From Larix kaempferi (Eukaryota > Streptophyta > Pinopsida > Pinales > Pinaceae): a stretch of 64,000 nucleotides of DNA. The position numbers were made by a program, and so were the translations under genes. Positions 43,728 through 55,299 of this stretch are shown here, one piece after another. Location of the stretch: positions 372,001 through 436,000 of the forward strand of contig BSBM01001387.1 of NCBI GenBank assembly GCA_027924585.1, read 5' to 3'. The stretch's first letter is position 1, and every line of letters starts with the position of its first letter. The notes beneath the pieces are model-generated. The model searched no databases, was not told the origin of the DNA, and was given only the letters and a program-made list of their open reading frames with translations.

Positions 43728-45210
43728 TTTTCCTCACTTCATTTTAACACAACTTATGGGATAAAACATTTCAAGTCTGATTTGTGCCCTATCTAAGGCT
43801 CTTTGATTGATGCGCACCTCTTGAGAAACGATTTTGCTAGTGTTTTGGAGCATTGCTTGGAGTATCTTTGGTTCATGCTTTCTTTTTGCTAAGGTGAGGC
43901 TAGAGTTGTTGGTTTAACACATGCACAAGGGGGTATCTAATTTTCTTTTGATGTCTCTTTGTTAATTATTGGAGAATGATGCATGTCTAGGATTGAATAG
44001 TAGCCATTAATGCTGCATTTTTTCTTCAACTTGATCATTTTTTAATTTTTGGTCACCATAGCATGGTTAGGATCTCCCCAAAGGAATCTTTCTTATGCTT
44101 GAGCTTTAGGTCTTCAATTGTTGCTATAGCTAGGGCTCCTCTAACCAACCCTTTGAGGTTGTTAAGGTAGGTCCTAGTGCCAAATTTGCTACGCACCATC
44201 TCAAGAGGGAAACCTCTCTCATTGATGCCCTAGGGTTGGGTTAAAGTCCTCCCAAACCCTAGGTTGTCCTAGTTCCTTTTCCTTTCTAAGTTAATTTCTG
44301 ATTTCGTGTTTTTGTATATATTATTTTAGATTAGTTTATTTTGTTAAGATAGCCTTGTTTCCTAAAGTATTTCGTAATTTTTAACCTAAATTTTATTTTT
44401 TATTCTTAGAAAAACCTTAAAAAATTGAGCTAAAAGCCCTAATTTTTTGTGTTTTGCCCTAGCTGCAGACCTTCCTCATCCCTACGGCCCTCTCCTTTCT
44501 TCTCCTCTAGCCTTCGTTCTACCTCACCTAGACCTTGCTATCCTCCCATCTCCCTTCCCAGACCTTCGGCCACCTCCTTCTCTTCCTTCACTGGCCCTTT
44601 TCCAAACTTTCGGACCTGCTTCACCTTCGCTGCCATTCCCTTTCTCCTCGCTGCCTCCTCTTTCACCTTCCTTCCACCTCAGCCATCCCTCTAGGGATCC
44701 CTCCTACCCTCGCCCTCTCTTCTTCCAGACTTTGCGGCAGGTCTGCATAAAGTTGCAGACCTTGCTCTACCTTTCCTAAGCCCTGATACCTACACCAACA
44801 GTAAAAAGGGATTAAAAAGGTTAACGCAGAATTGAGTGCATAAAGATTATTTTTTATGTCCTTAGTTTCCACATTTTATGGTTATCATAATGTCTGAATT
44901 TTTATTTTGCAAACAGAATACTAAAACTTGTTCCTAAGAAGTGCTAAGTTGGATGTCCATCTGGTTTACATTTATTAATGCCTGATCTATCTTATTACTA
45001 CAACTCTGATATCATTGTAAAGGCAAGAATTTAAGATTGTTTGATTATTAGTGATACCCTAGTCAAACCATGCATCAAATATATCTCAAAGCTTAATAAA
45101 TTTGCATGCACAATGTTCACAGAAAGAGTTCGACTTTACTTCTACTGCTATACTGTGTCAACTGCATTTACATACAGATCTGGAATTGATATGTTGGCTA
45201 CTTTGAAGTG
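43728..45210 (+). repeat. Middle part of solo LTR K
   Basis: Non-coding LTR sequence matching J (28,130 down to 26,500 and 20,879 down to 20,575 in reverse), e.g. CTTCATTTTA followed by CAACTTATGGGATAAAA. It is pyrimidine-rich at 44,450-44,740, which gives spurious open frames. The last bases before D (TTTGAAGTG) match J's uninterrupted TTGAAGTGGAATGCAT. Confidence 0.78.
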
Positions 45211-48200
45211 TGTAACCAACTTATTTGTACCATAGTTGGATTATCTGAAGAGCCGCCATTTTACAAACATGATAAGTGTTTGTGTTCCTGGATTATCTGA
45301 AGAGCCGCCATTTTACAAACATGATAAGTGTTTGTGTTCCAGTGTATCAGATGATCCACCATTTGTGCCTAGCCAGTTTTGGCTAGTCAATTTGTTTTTG
45401 TCTCGAAATGACCATGCCCCACGGGGTTTTTGTAAAAAGTGTGCTAGTAGGGTTTGAGTGGCTCGGTCACCCATGACTGGTTTATCAACTAAGGTATTCT
45501 AGGGTGTTTTTTACCCTGACTAATTATACTTTTCCTACGGGCGAGATATAATTGACAAGGTTTTCTCCCGCTTCCTCCAAAGCTAGAATGCCCGATTTTG
45601 AAATTCTGGCCATGGGGGGTTATTAGAGTCCAACTGATGAATATGAACCTACTAGACACTATGGGTCGAGTCAGTGGTCATTTCCTAGGTCTGTAGAGGT
45701 TTTTAAACGTTGTCCGAAAAAAATTTACCGGATGCATTTGGCAGTTAATTATTTTATTTTTTAATAATTAATTTTTCCATAGTTTAAATGGAAAAATTCA
45801 AGTTGTAATATGTCAGTCGTCCAGGGGTGTTTTTCAGTGATTGGAGGCTTAATTCCTACGCCAAAAAATCATACTTAGACCCCGGACACCTTTATCCTAA
45901 GTTTCGGATCATTATTTAGCCACTTAATTAATAATTCCTCAAAATTCAATAAAAGAGGATTATTAATTAATTAAATTCAAAAAATTAATAATTGGAGATA
46001 ATCCAATTCTCTCCAAAGTAATCCAATTTGGATTATTTCAGTGGCTAAATGACATGGCACCTGGCATTAATGAAGGTTCCAATCATCTCAGTCATCATTC
46101 AGTTAACTATCCAGTCAACAATCAATGATCTCTTTCAAGTGAATTCGCCCCCTACATGCAATATCTCGATTTGGTGATGTGGAGGAGTTATTAATTGAGA
46201 AATGAGTTAAGGTTGAGTTGTATTTATGGGAGTGGGGGCGCCTTTCCTAGGTGGAGGCCACCTCCCACTCTCAACCACCAAAGAATCTCAACATATTTTC
46301 AAGTTAACTCCAAGCTAACTACTTCAAAGCTCACGCCCTTGCATGCATTCACGTCAATCCTTGGTTGAAACTCGAGCTTGTCATGTGGCAATAATGTAAT
46401 GGATTGGTGGGAAGTCAATGAATGCCATAGTAGGCGCCTTAGCCACCTCATGGCTTGGCTCCTATTAGCACTCATTCCATATCCCAATAATTTCTCATGC
46501 AAAAGCTCACGCATATCTTGAAAGCTCACGTGTTATCCAAGTGGGATGGCTCGTATTGGTTGGTGATACTTCCAAAGTGGGATGGGGGGCACCTTGCCTA
46601 GGTGGAGGCCACCTCCCCACCCTTCATTCAATGCAACTCAAGTCTATGGGTGGATTCGAGCTCCAAGCTTGGTTGGACTGATTTTTGATTGGATTTAGAC
46701 AGAGATTTGATGGAATTCGATTTTATGTCATGTGCCATTGGCTCCTTTGGATGCCAATTCGAATTAGGGTTTAGGTGTGTCTAGTTTGCTATAAAGAGAA
46801 GCCATTTGGGCTCTCTTCATATGGAGATTTGTGCAAGAGAACTCTATCCAATTTTGTATTGTTGTAATTTGTTTACATACTTGGAATAAAAGCGACTTTG
46901 GAGGTCTATGCAAGGGCTCTTTGTGTTGTGGTTTCATCATTTTTGAGGTGTTATCTCTCTCACCCTTCTCTTTTATTTGCAAATCATGTTCAATGCTAGC
47001 TTTAGAAGACTATCAATCTAGTACATGAGGTTAGTCAATTAAAGTTTTATTTGATTATCTATGCTAAATCTCTCATTTATCTTGATATGTGTGCGATCTA
47101 CATACTAGCACTTGATATGGTTTGTTGTTGAGAGTTGTGTTTTTCAGAGATCACTAAAAGTGGAGAAGAGTTTGGAGATCAAGCTTCTCTCCATTAAACA
47201 AGAGTTCTTACCATCTAACATATTCACTTTGCAGAGATTACAAAAGCTTCCACTTTCAAGTGAAGAAACGTAGCTAGAAGGGGCTCTTCCTCATCCATCA
47301 AACAAATTTTTAAAAGCAATTTTTCGGTTACTGGTTACTAGTCCTATCCTTCTCTAAACTATGGAAAACCTTAGATCGACTTCTCTCCAAGCTTAGTTTT
47401 CCCCAAGGTTTGCCTCTTCGTTTTTGGCTTGCCTTGGTCTTTGCCTTCCCTTTTGTTCTCATCCCATTTCATTTTTCTCCTTGCCCTAGCTCTCATTCTA
47501 GTCCTCCTCACCTTTCTAGCTCTCGTCCTAGCTTCTTTTCATCCATCTTCACCTTTCATTTTTTCTTTTCTTACCTCCTTTTCGTCCTACTTCATCTCAC
47601 CTCTCATTACTCTTGTTTTCTTCTCTTTTTCTTCCCCTCAAGCTTCCTACCTTAGCTCTCGTCTCACTTCTAGTCCCTTGTCTTCTTTCTTCCATCCCTC
47701 TTCCCTTCGTTTTTCTCCCTTCTTGATTTTCGTTTCTCTTCTCTCCCTCACTCCACTTCTCTAGCTTTCCTTCCTTTCGTCCATCTTCAAAAAGCTTTCA
47801 AAAACATAACAAAAAACTTTAAATTTTGTTAAAAAAGCTAGCATTGGTTCGTTGCATTTTGTTAAGAGTTAGTGTTTAGTGTTAATTTCTTTTTCTTTTA
47901 AAAAAGTTAAAACTTAGATCTCATCTTTGTTTTTGCATAGTTAGGATCTAGTCCATTTTTTGCATCTAGTTTCTGCTTAGTTACTTTTTGCATTTAGATC
48001 TCATCTAGTTAGTTTGCATCTCATTGTTAGTTTCTTTCCCATTTTAGATCTCATTCTTAATACTAGATCTGCATTTGTTTGTCAAATCTCTAGTTTATGC
48101 TTAGTTTAGATCTCTTATTTGCTAATAACTAATGGGTGCTTGAGTGGTTTGGACTTTGTTTGTTGTAGGTATTGAAAAAAAGAGAAACAAGCCCAAGGAG

Positions 48201-49966
48201 GAACCAAGGAAAGACTTGAAGAACAAAACTCAAGGAAGATCAAAACTAGAACCCAAAGAGAAGACTTGAACCAAGAAGACAAATTATACACACTCTCCAT
48301 TGTAAAAGCCCTTAAGGGCTTCTAAGTTTTGATTTTTCATTTCAATTTCTTAAAAGTCCTTTCAAGGGTTTCATTCCCAAAGGCATTTGTACTCTCTTAA
48401 TAAAAGGCTAAGTGGCATAAAGCCTCCCACATTTTGGTTCTTCTTCCCCATTTGGGGAAGAGTGTCTTGTGCATGCTTAGTTTAGATTCGCTTCAAGTTT
48501 TAGAATAATTTCATTTTGTACTTAGAGTTTAATTTTCATTTCAGTCTTGACCTGAGGAGTAGCTTGGGATTTTATTCCAAGTGCTGCATTGACATTGCGT
48601 GCCACTCCTCTTTCCCCACTGTGTACTGCGTACGACCAGCTAGCTGGAAGTTTCATGAACAATGTGTAGAAGCCACTTTGACTTCACTTGCTAGATTAGT
48701 CTCTGTTGTGGTAGAATACTAGTTGGTCTTTCAGCTTATTTTTGCAAGTAGTTTATTTCATTTGATATATCATTGTCTTGTCTCATTTTATCATTATTTG
48801 AACTTCATAAGTGTGTTCTTTTGCTTTAAGCTACTTCTATTTTAACAAAGAACCAAAGTCTCTTGAACTTTCAATAACACAAGTCAAGAGCACTCTCTAC
48901 CGGAGAGCATTCCCACTGCATATCCTTGCATCAAGCATATAGTTTAGTTGAAGTCTCTTGAACTTCCGTCATAAGACGAAGTCAAGAGCGCTCTCTGTCG
49001 GAGGGTTGAACGGTATGCTCTTAATAATTTTAAAACATTCCAACTCATTCTCCCCCATTAAAATCTATCTTCGTTGCTATCCTTCACTTAGTATGCTCTG
49101 CCGACCCTAAGGGGTTGGGCTCGTACTCAGAATGGTGTTGGATCTGTTAATCTCGAAAGTGAGAACCTAATAAACTTTTCACCCCACAACCAATGAACCG
49201 GCGTTGATCATACGAGAAAAAATCAGGTAGTGGGAAAAGTTCCTAAACCTAGTGGGGTCGGAGTGTCGTTGTCTTAGACTTCGAGGGTGGTTAAGTCATT
49301 GGACAACTATTCTTGATAACTATACAGTCCGTCATACCACCAGAGGGGAAGCCACTGAAAGTATACTTTCCCGGTTGGACGCATGCCTTTCTTTTGCTAG
49401 CCTAATAATCAAAATCACTAAAATTTTCAATCAACCAAGATAATTTGCACAACGATCTCACGAACATTACTATTGAGACTTGTATTTCAGCATCCCAAGC
49501 ACTTATTGACTCCATTTGGCACTGGTCTTCAAAACTTATATGCATTACCTCAATTCGGACTATTTGTCATTTATATCTTGAATCATATTGTGGATGCTTA
49601 TTTAAATTCCAAGTCATCATATTCTGTTCATCTTAAATCATTGTTCTTTATAATTTGCAACGTGGATTGCTTTATCTTGTGTTTATTTCATTATAAATTG
49701 TGATCTCATCATTTAAAAAACTCCTAAACAACATTCATCCGCATCACCATACACCAAAAACACTAAAAACATAAGAGCCATAGAAACTCTTTGTGTAGGG
49801 ACAACCCCCCTTGGCTTCGTTAGGAGTTAGCCTAAACGGAGGAGCTGGGATTTAGGTGACAGTACCTAGCTCATTGCTTGCCCCCAAGGCCACACTTCTC
49901 CCACTTGTAGTGAGGAGACAGCTTTCGAAAGATTTCTGTTGCTAGTGTGTATCTCGGCGGACAACA
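45211..49966 (+). mobile_element. Giant solo LTR D, 4,756 bp
   Basis: Ends are TGTAACCAACTT and GGCGGACAACA, with perfect 5-bp TSDs AAGTG (45,206-45,210 and 49,967-49,971). J shows the unoccupied site. The start is palindromic (CCAACT...AGTTGG), as in C. A TATA box (GCTATAAAGAGAAG, about 46,787), AATAAAAG near 46,885 and a second AATAAAAGG near 48,400 match positions in C. It carries an exact 2 x 52-bp duplication (45,237-45,340) and a CT-rich 47,410-47,770 stretch absent from C. No protein is encoded; all open frames in it are short. Confidence 0.88.
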
Positions 49967-49971
49967 AAGTG

Positions 49972-50408
49972 GATGCATGCTTGACCTTTTATTGTGGCAT
50001 TTTGGTCCGTGATCATAGGTTGCATTTGCATCTTATTCGCGTGGTTGATAAATCTTTGATACATTACATTATTGGCCTTACTGACATTGGATAAGTTCTG
50101 TAATCGATTATACCACTACTTTACATAGATATATGGTTTCTAATTGCCACATGAATGATTGATAGTATCACTTGCTCGTTAAATGAGATTTTTAGGTTTT
50201 GCCTCACTCATCGACTCCATAAAGGTACTGATCTAACTAATAATTGCATAGAGAATATAGTCTTTTGTTGCATCAATGTCCTACAGGATATCAAAAAGGG
50301 TCCTTCCCCTTGGAGGTTCCGACACTCCGAAGAAGTTAGAATCGTGATCGAGGTGACATTGGGTCACAATTCTTATATGAACTAGCCCTGCTAGTTTGCC
50401 CGGTAACA
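49972..50408 (+). repeat. 3' end of solo LTR K
   Basis: 437 bp, ending AACTAGCCCTGCTAGTTTGCCCGGTAACA. It matches J 13,825-14,200 in reverse, including CCTTCCCCTTGGAGG and GAGGTGACATTGGGTCAC, and shows the unoccupied LINE U target site. Confidence 0.85.
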
Positions 50409-50860
50409 CTCAACTTACTCTGTCATTAGGAAAGGACTCTTGATGGTGTTCCTCTAGCATACACCCTTCACAAACACCACTAGGTAGTTCAATCTGTGGA
50501 AGATCATCAACCATATGCATATGACTCATCTGTCATAAAGAACTAATGTTTGAATGTCCCAAACATTAATGCCAATATGTCGATGTCGTTGGGACACCAT
50601 AGCAAGAAATCCTCTTCATTTTGAGGAAGACTCCTTCTCCAACTTGTACATATGATAGAGTTCAACACAATAACCTGAGGCAACCACTTTGCCTCAATAA
50701 CTTGTACATATGATGGTGTGATTGATGCGGTAAATAAAAATAAGTATGGGTCTGGTTCCTGGAACATGAAAGATTTCTCCATACTTGGCATAATCAAACA
50801 TCCAAACCTTGAAACTGGTAGTGTTCAGTTATCACAAATGATCACATTCTCTCCACTGTG
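50409..50860 (-). pseudogene. pol: GAG-pre-integrase/protease remnant of copia P
   Basis: On minus: a degenerate protease-to-integrase linker, then HLNF, D-D-L-P-Q-I-E-L-P-S-G-V-C-E-G-C with the zinc-binding Cys pair near 50,460-50,500. The reading would continue into the integrase core at 39,494, beyond K. Multiple stops. Confidence 0.7.
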
Positions 50861-51502
50861 TTGTTGTCAATAATTGGAGAGGAAGTGACGATGCTTAGTC
50901 ATATCCCTGGTAGCTCCAAAGTGAACAATCCATTCCTATGAAGGGGAGATGACCAATATGGGGAGAGCATAGCCTGTTGTGCATAGTAAGACGATTCCAT
51001 CAAGTGCAGCAACAATGCAAAGAGAAGCCTATGTAAAAACAGAAAATAAATTCTTCCAAAGTTGACCTTGATAAACCCAAAAGAGAGAGAGGTATCAACT
51101 TCTTCCAAGAAAAAAATATGCAATGTTCTAACTCTTGAAATAAGCAATACTACACAACCTTGAAGGAGGGTTTAAACCCTAAGAAAAACCCTAGGAAACC
51201 TTAATAAAGAGGCTCTGGCCTCAAAAAGGGGTTTAAACCCTAGACAAAGAGGTGTTGGCCTTGAAGGAGAGTGTAAACTTTGAACCCTAAGAAAATCCCA
51301 GAAAACCCTATGGAAAGAGATGACCCAAAAAACACTAGTTTTGCAATTGCAAATAAGTCTTAATCCCAGAAAACCCTATGGAAAGAGATGACCCAAAAAA
51401 CACTAGTTTTGCAATTGCAAATAAGTCTTAATCGATGCCACTAGGAAAAAATCTTTTAGACAAACTGCTAAATTAAGTAAGATTCACACCCGGTGTAATA
51501 CC
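50861..51502 (-). other. 5' leader of copia P, gag lost
   Basis: No coding recognised; gag is absent. It contains GTTTAAACCCT repeats (51,165-51,245) and an exact 2 x 68-bp tandem duplication (51,294-51,429). The last bases before 51,503 (GGTGTAATACCA) are a PBS, TGGTATTACACC on minus. Confidence 0.6.
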
Positions 51503-52030
51503 ATGTTGAGATTTGCAAGAGGTGGAAAGAGAATCAAATGAAACAAACACAAACCTTGATTCTGCAATAAACGAAAAAATAACCAACACTAGGGCAGTGC
51601 AACACATGAAGAGATATCATAAAAGAGGAGTGCAAGTCTAGAGAGAGAAAGCAACCCACGAACAAGTGCACTAGAAAGGGAAAGAAACCTAAGCACAAAA
51701 ATAAGTGCAACACTCGATAAGTGCTCTAGACAAATCACTTTATTGAGAATAAACAAATGACTTGAATGATGAAATACAAATGAAAGTTGGGTATATATAC
51801 AACACAAAAGGTAAGATGCCCTCCCCAATAGGATTTTGAGCCTATTTGTGCACGGTCAACCTTAGCCAAACCTATAAATATAATAATGATGCAATATAAG
51901 GTTGACCATTGTTAGACTTTTGAGTTACTCCAACCTTATAATAGTGATACAATATAAGGTTGGTCGTTGTTACACTTTTGAGTTACTGCAACCTTATAAT
52001 AGTGATACAATATAAGGTTGGTTATAACTA
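51503..52030 (-). repeat. 5' LTR of copia P (right end uncertain)
   Basis: Begins TGTTGAGATTTGC beside the PBS. A minus-strand TATA (TATATATACCC) lies at about 51,790-51,800. The distal part has repeated hairpins CCAACCTTATA...TATAAGGTTGG (about 51,930-52,020). I cannot place the outer end precisely, and the 3' LTR of P is not found. Confidence 0.6.
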
Positions 52031-53037
52031 GCCCATGGTTGGTCCAAGATGGATTGTAGCATAAGAGATGGTCCATGATAGATATGCATAGTTGAGATAG
52101 CTTGCTGAATTGATTTTGACCTCATGATCTTGTTGGATTGGCCTTCTTCCCTTGGGCATTGGAGATCTTCTAGTAGATGCCCTTCATGGAGGAGCCACTT
52201 ACATGGAAAGAGCCACTTACATGGAGAGAGCCCTTTTGGGGATGTAGAAAATTTTGCATCATGAAGAAGGGCTTCAAACCCTAGTTGGCATGTGGCAGCT
52301 TGGTTTCCTATTCAAAGGATTGAAAATGGCTCAAGGATGTCTAGGGATTTGACAGTGCTCTTGAAGGGGTAGCTGACCCAGTGGAGTACTTTGTTTTGGA
52401 GGATAGATGGAGTCCATGGAGGCTCGTGATAGAGTGGTGTGGACTTGCCTTGCGTAGCTACATCACCTTGGATTCATTATTGTGCAACTTGGTTTCCTAT
52501 TCGGAGGATTGGAGATGGCTCAAGGATGCCTAGGGCTTCGATAATGTTCTTGCAAGGGGTAGCTAACCCAGTGGAGTACTTTGTTTTGGAGGGGATAGAT
52601 GGAGTCTGTGGAGGCTCATAATGGAGTGATGTGAACTTGCCTTATGTAGCTACATCACCTTGGAATCATTATTGTGCATGACATCACCATTACTCTTGAG
52701 TAGATATCTCACTTGTGTGGCCTACAAGGGCTCATGTAGGTTGCTTGTAAGGGCTTATGCCCACATAGTATTGTTAGCCTCCCTTACCTCTCATATAAAT
52801 AAAGGAAGGAGAGAGACTTTTTATACATATCATCAGATCATCACTTGCACACTTCTCTTTGTACTTGTCTTCTAAGAGAGATTCACTAGGGTTTCCTCAC
52901 AAACCCTAGGAAAAGCTAATAGAAGGAAATGAGGATGTCTTGGTTGGAGTTTGCTCTTATGATTAATGTTTTCTCTTGTGGAGGACACGTTGGCGATGAT
53001 CTTAGCTTTCTCTCTCTCTTGGATCTTCACATGTACT

Positions 53038-53070
<33 letters not shown>

Positions 53071-53300
53071 GAGGCACTATGGTTTCTTGGTCTTCTTTGA
53101 GTTTCTTGGAGCATCTTGGAGTTCTAGGGTTAGCTTTGAACCCTTGGAGATTGGAGATTAGGATTTTGAGAGAAAACCCTAGGGTTGATTGGTGAAGAAG
53201 ACAAGTGGATATTTTGCCTTGGAGGTTGTGTTGGAGAGATTCTTGCACTTGGATCATCTTGGTTCGGCTAGGTTTTGATGATTTACCCTAGCTAGGACTT
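52031..53300. other. Unassigned promoter-bearing repeat with a 189-bp duplication
   Basis: An imperfect tandem duplication of about 189 bp (52,299-52,487 and 52,488-52,676) is followed by TATAAATAAAGG (about 52,794) and a (CT)n tract (53,042-53,070). Layout (upstream repeats, TATA, leader-like sequence) resembles an LTR U3-R-U5, but I found no TG/CA ends or TSD. Confidence 0.4.
53042..53070 (+). repeat. (CT)n microsatellite
   Basis: 29 bp of uninterrupted CT dinucleotides. Confidence 0.95.
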
Positions 53301-55260
53301 TTTGAATGGTTGGATTTTTATACTAGCCTTGAGACAAGGCTATGTAGTATATACTTGTACTTAATCTTGAGCTCATATACGAAGTTTCCAGCTGTCCATA
53401 TCCTGTGTCATTTCCAGATTTTAATTTCCAGCTATATGTTTTTTATGCTTTGCTATTTACAGTGATTTATGTCTTGTTGATTTGGCATGAGTAAAAGAAC
53501 AAATTATTAAGTGATTTAACATCTAAAGGAAGAATATAAGGGGTTGTATTTAATTATGTTATAATGCTGTATTTACTGCTGTTAAAGTAAATTTTCAGAT
53601 CTGGTTTTTGGATGATAAGTTGCCCTAGAAGGGCTGAAAACTTATGCATTGGTTTGGTATATTTTCTCCTTGAATTGCCGTGAAGTTTGGGGATGTTAGA
53701 ACTGAATGATGGTGATCTTTCCACTTGCACTTTAATTTACAGCAGTCCTAAAAGCTAAAAATTATAGGGAAAACATCCAAGAAACTTTTTAGGAAGAAGG
53801 TGAAATTACAGTTTTGCATCAACTGCCCGAGTGCACGAAATTTCCAGTTTTGGCCAAAGTGAAGACCACTATTTTCAACACAAACCATGTATTCAATCAT
53901 GTTCCATGGAGCAAGAAATAAGGCTAGGTCAGACAACACAAAAGACAAGTGAAAATTCTTAGCATCAAACTAGAATGCATTAGCTTCCACCGAGGACAAC
54001 CCTAGTTTCCCATTCTTCTAGGTCATAGCCAATACCACTGGTTCATGTTTTCAATTTTATCTCATGTTAGGTTTTTACATTTTATCTTATAGATGGAATC
54101 TCCAAAGCCCTTCACTTCAACAAAGAATGGTCTGGCCTAAATCCTACCAATAGCAGAGGTAGAGAGAAGTTGCAAGTGAAGACTAATTCACGTTTGGCTT
54201 ACAAAGCATAAGAACCATATATTTGCCCACAAGCATTTGTTGACTTTGATTCCAATCAGTTAGCAAAGATTGAATTGGTAGTTTTTCAAATAAAACAATG
54301 CTACTTGAAGCTTCAAGTAGTTTGTCCTCTTAGTCAATCATTATTCCTACTTAATTCAGCCTGACAGAAGGTAGTGATAAAAGCATCTCAACCTGCAATA
54401 TAAATAAAAAATGTTTTTTCCTCACTCCAGGAATAGACAATAAATAGTACCAATCTATAGAACAAATTCTACTTCCATAACTCATTTATAATTTCTCAAT
54501 GGACATCAAACAACTCTTATTTTATTTCTATAAGCTCAGATTCCTTTAGCTATTGATTATGCACAACTTGTTGCAAGACATTAACTAGCACAAAACAGAA
54601 CTTAAACAAATATCCATGAAAGGTAATAGTAGACGGGAAAAGCAAAATATGGTTGTTGAGTATGGAGATTACAAGAAAAACAAAAAGTAAATTTCAGTAA
54701 AAACTAAAATTAAATTTATGTCTGTCACTTGTGCAAATAGGGGTACATACCCAAGCAGGCTATGAGATATCTTCCAAAACAGTACATTGCAAAGGCCTCG
54801 TAGCAATCCCGCAGGATTTCGCAGTCGACACTTATTGCAGGTTTCACTAACGACACAAACTGCAGCAAATAAAGGAATTGATTTAATTAGAAAGAAAAAT
54901 ATATTTGTTAAAACTCAATATTATGAGGACACAGCCAATAAAGGCGATCACCTTTTTTCCTTCCTCTCAAATCATACTTGAACATTTGATGTCACTTTGC
55001 TTTACAATTAAGATCAAGGGGAGGTACCAAGCACTTGCCATCAAACACTTGAAAATAAAAGAACAAAACATTTTGTAGACATAATAGAAAAAAGTAATTG
55101 GGACTCAGACCCCTAGTTTTGCAAACTTTTTTATTTTGCGCAAGGTATATACCAATACTATTTTTGTCCAGGTAGCAACACTAAACTTCCTATGCGACAC
55201 TTCTTTAAAATTCAATCTCTTGAGTTGAATATGGGCTTCATCATATTGTCTGTGATCTGA
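53301..55260. other. No recognisable feature
   Basis: About 2 kb of A+T-rich sequence with no conserved coding, TE ends or repeats that I can identify on either strand. Confidence 0.5.
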
Positions 55261-55299
55261 TGAATGCTACTACTTTCTAGTGACTACATTGTTTCAGGT

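Larger units (their letters stand above)
39500..50408 (+). mobile_element. Solo LTR K with nested hAT and giant solo LTR
   Basis: Ends are TGTTACGTGGTACC and GCCCGGTAACA. TSDs are CTCAC (39,495-39,499) and CTCAA (50,409-50,413), one mismatch, in the copia P integrase region. Removing W and D leaves about 2.6 kb of LTR sequence: 39,500-40,200, 43,728-45,210 and 49,972-50,408. It is related along its length to J in reverse. The TATA box (TATAAATA, 40,191-40,198) overlaps the W target site. Confidence 0.85.

Noticed and set aside
44447-44779. Ser/Pro/Leu-rich open frames in three overlapping frames
   Set aside because: Pyrimidine-rich LTR DNA of K lacks stops on plus in all frames; no conserved motif.
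47410-47764. Hydrophobic Phe/Leu/Ser-rich open frames suggesting membrane proteins
   Set aside because: CT-rich stretch inside solo LTR D, open in two frames at once and not present in C.
49500-49520. CATTTGGCACTGG shared by C and D as a tRNA primer-binding site next to an LTR end
   Set aside because: TSDs place both LTR ends several hundred bases further right, so the motif is inside the LTR.
52929-53257. Frames with Ser-Leu or Arg-Glu repeats
   Set aside because: Translations of the (CT)n microsatellite.
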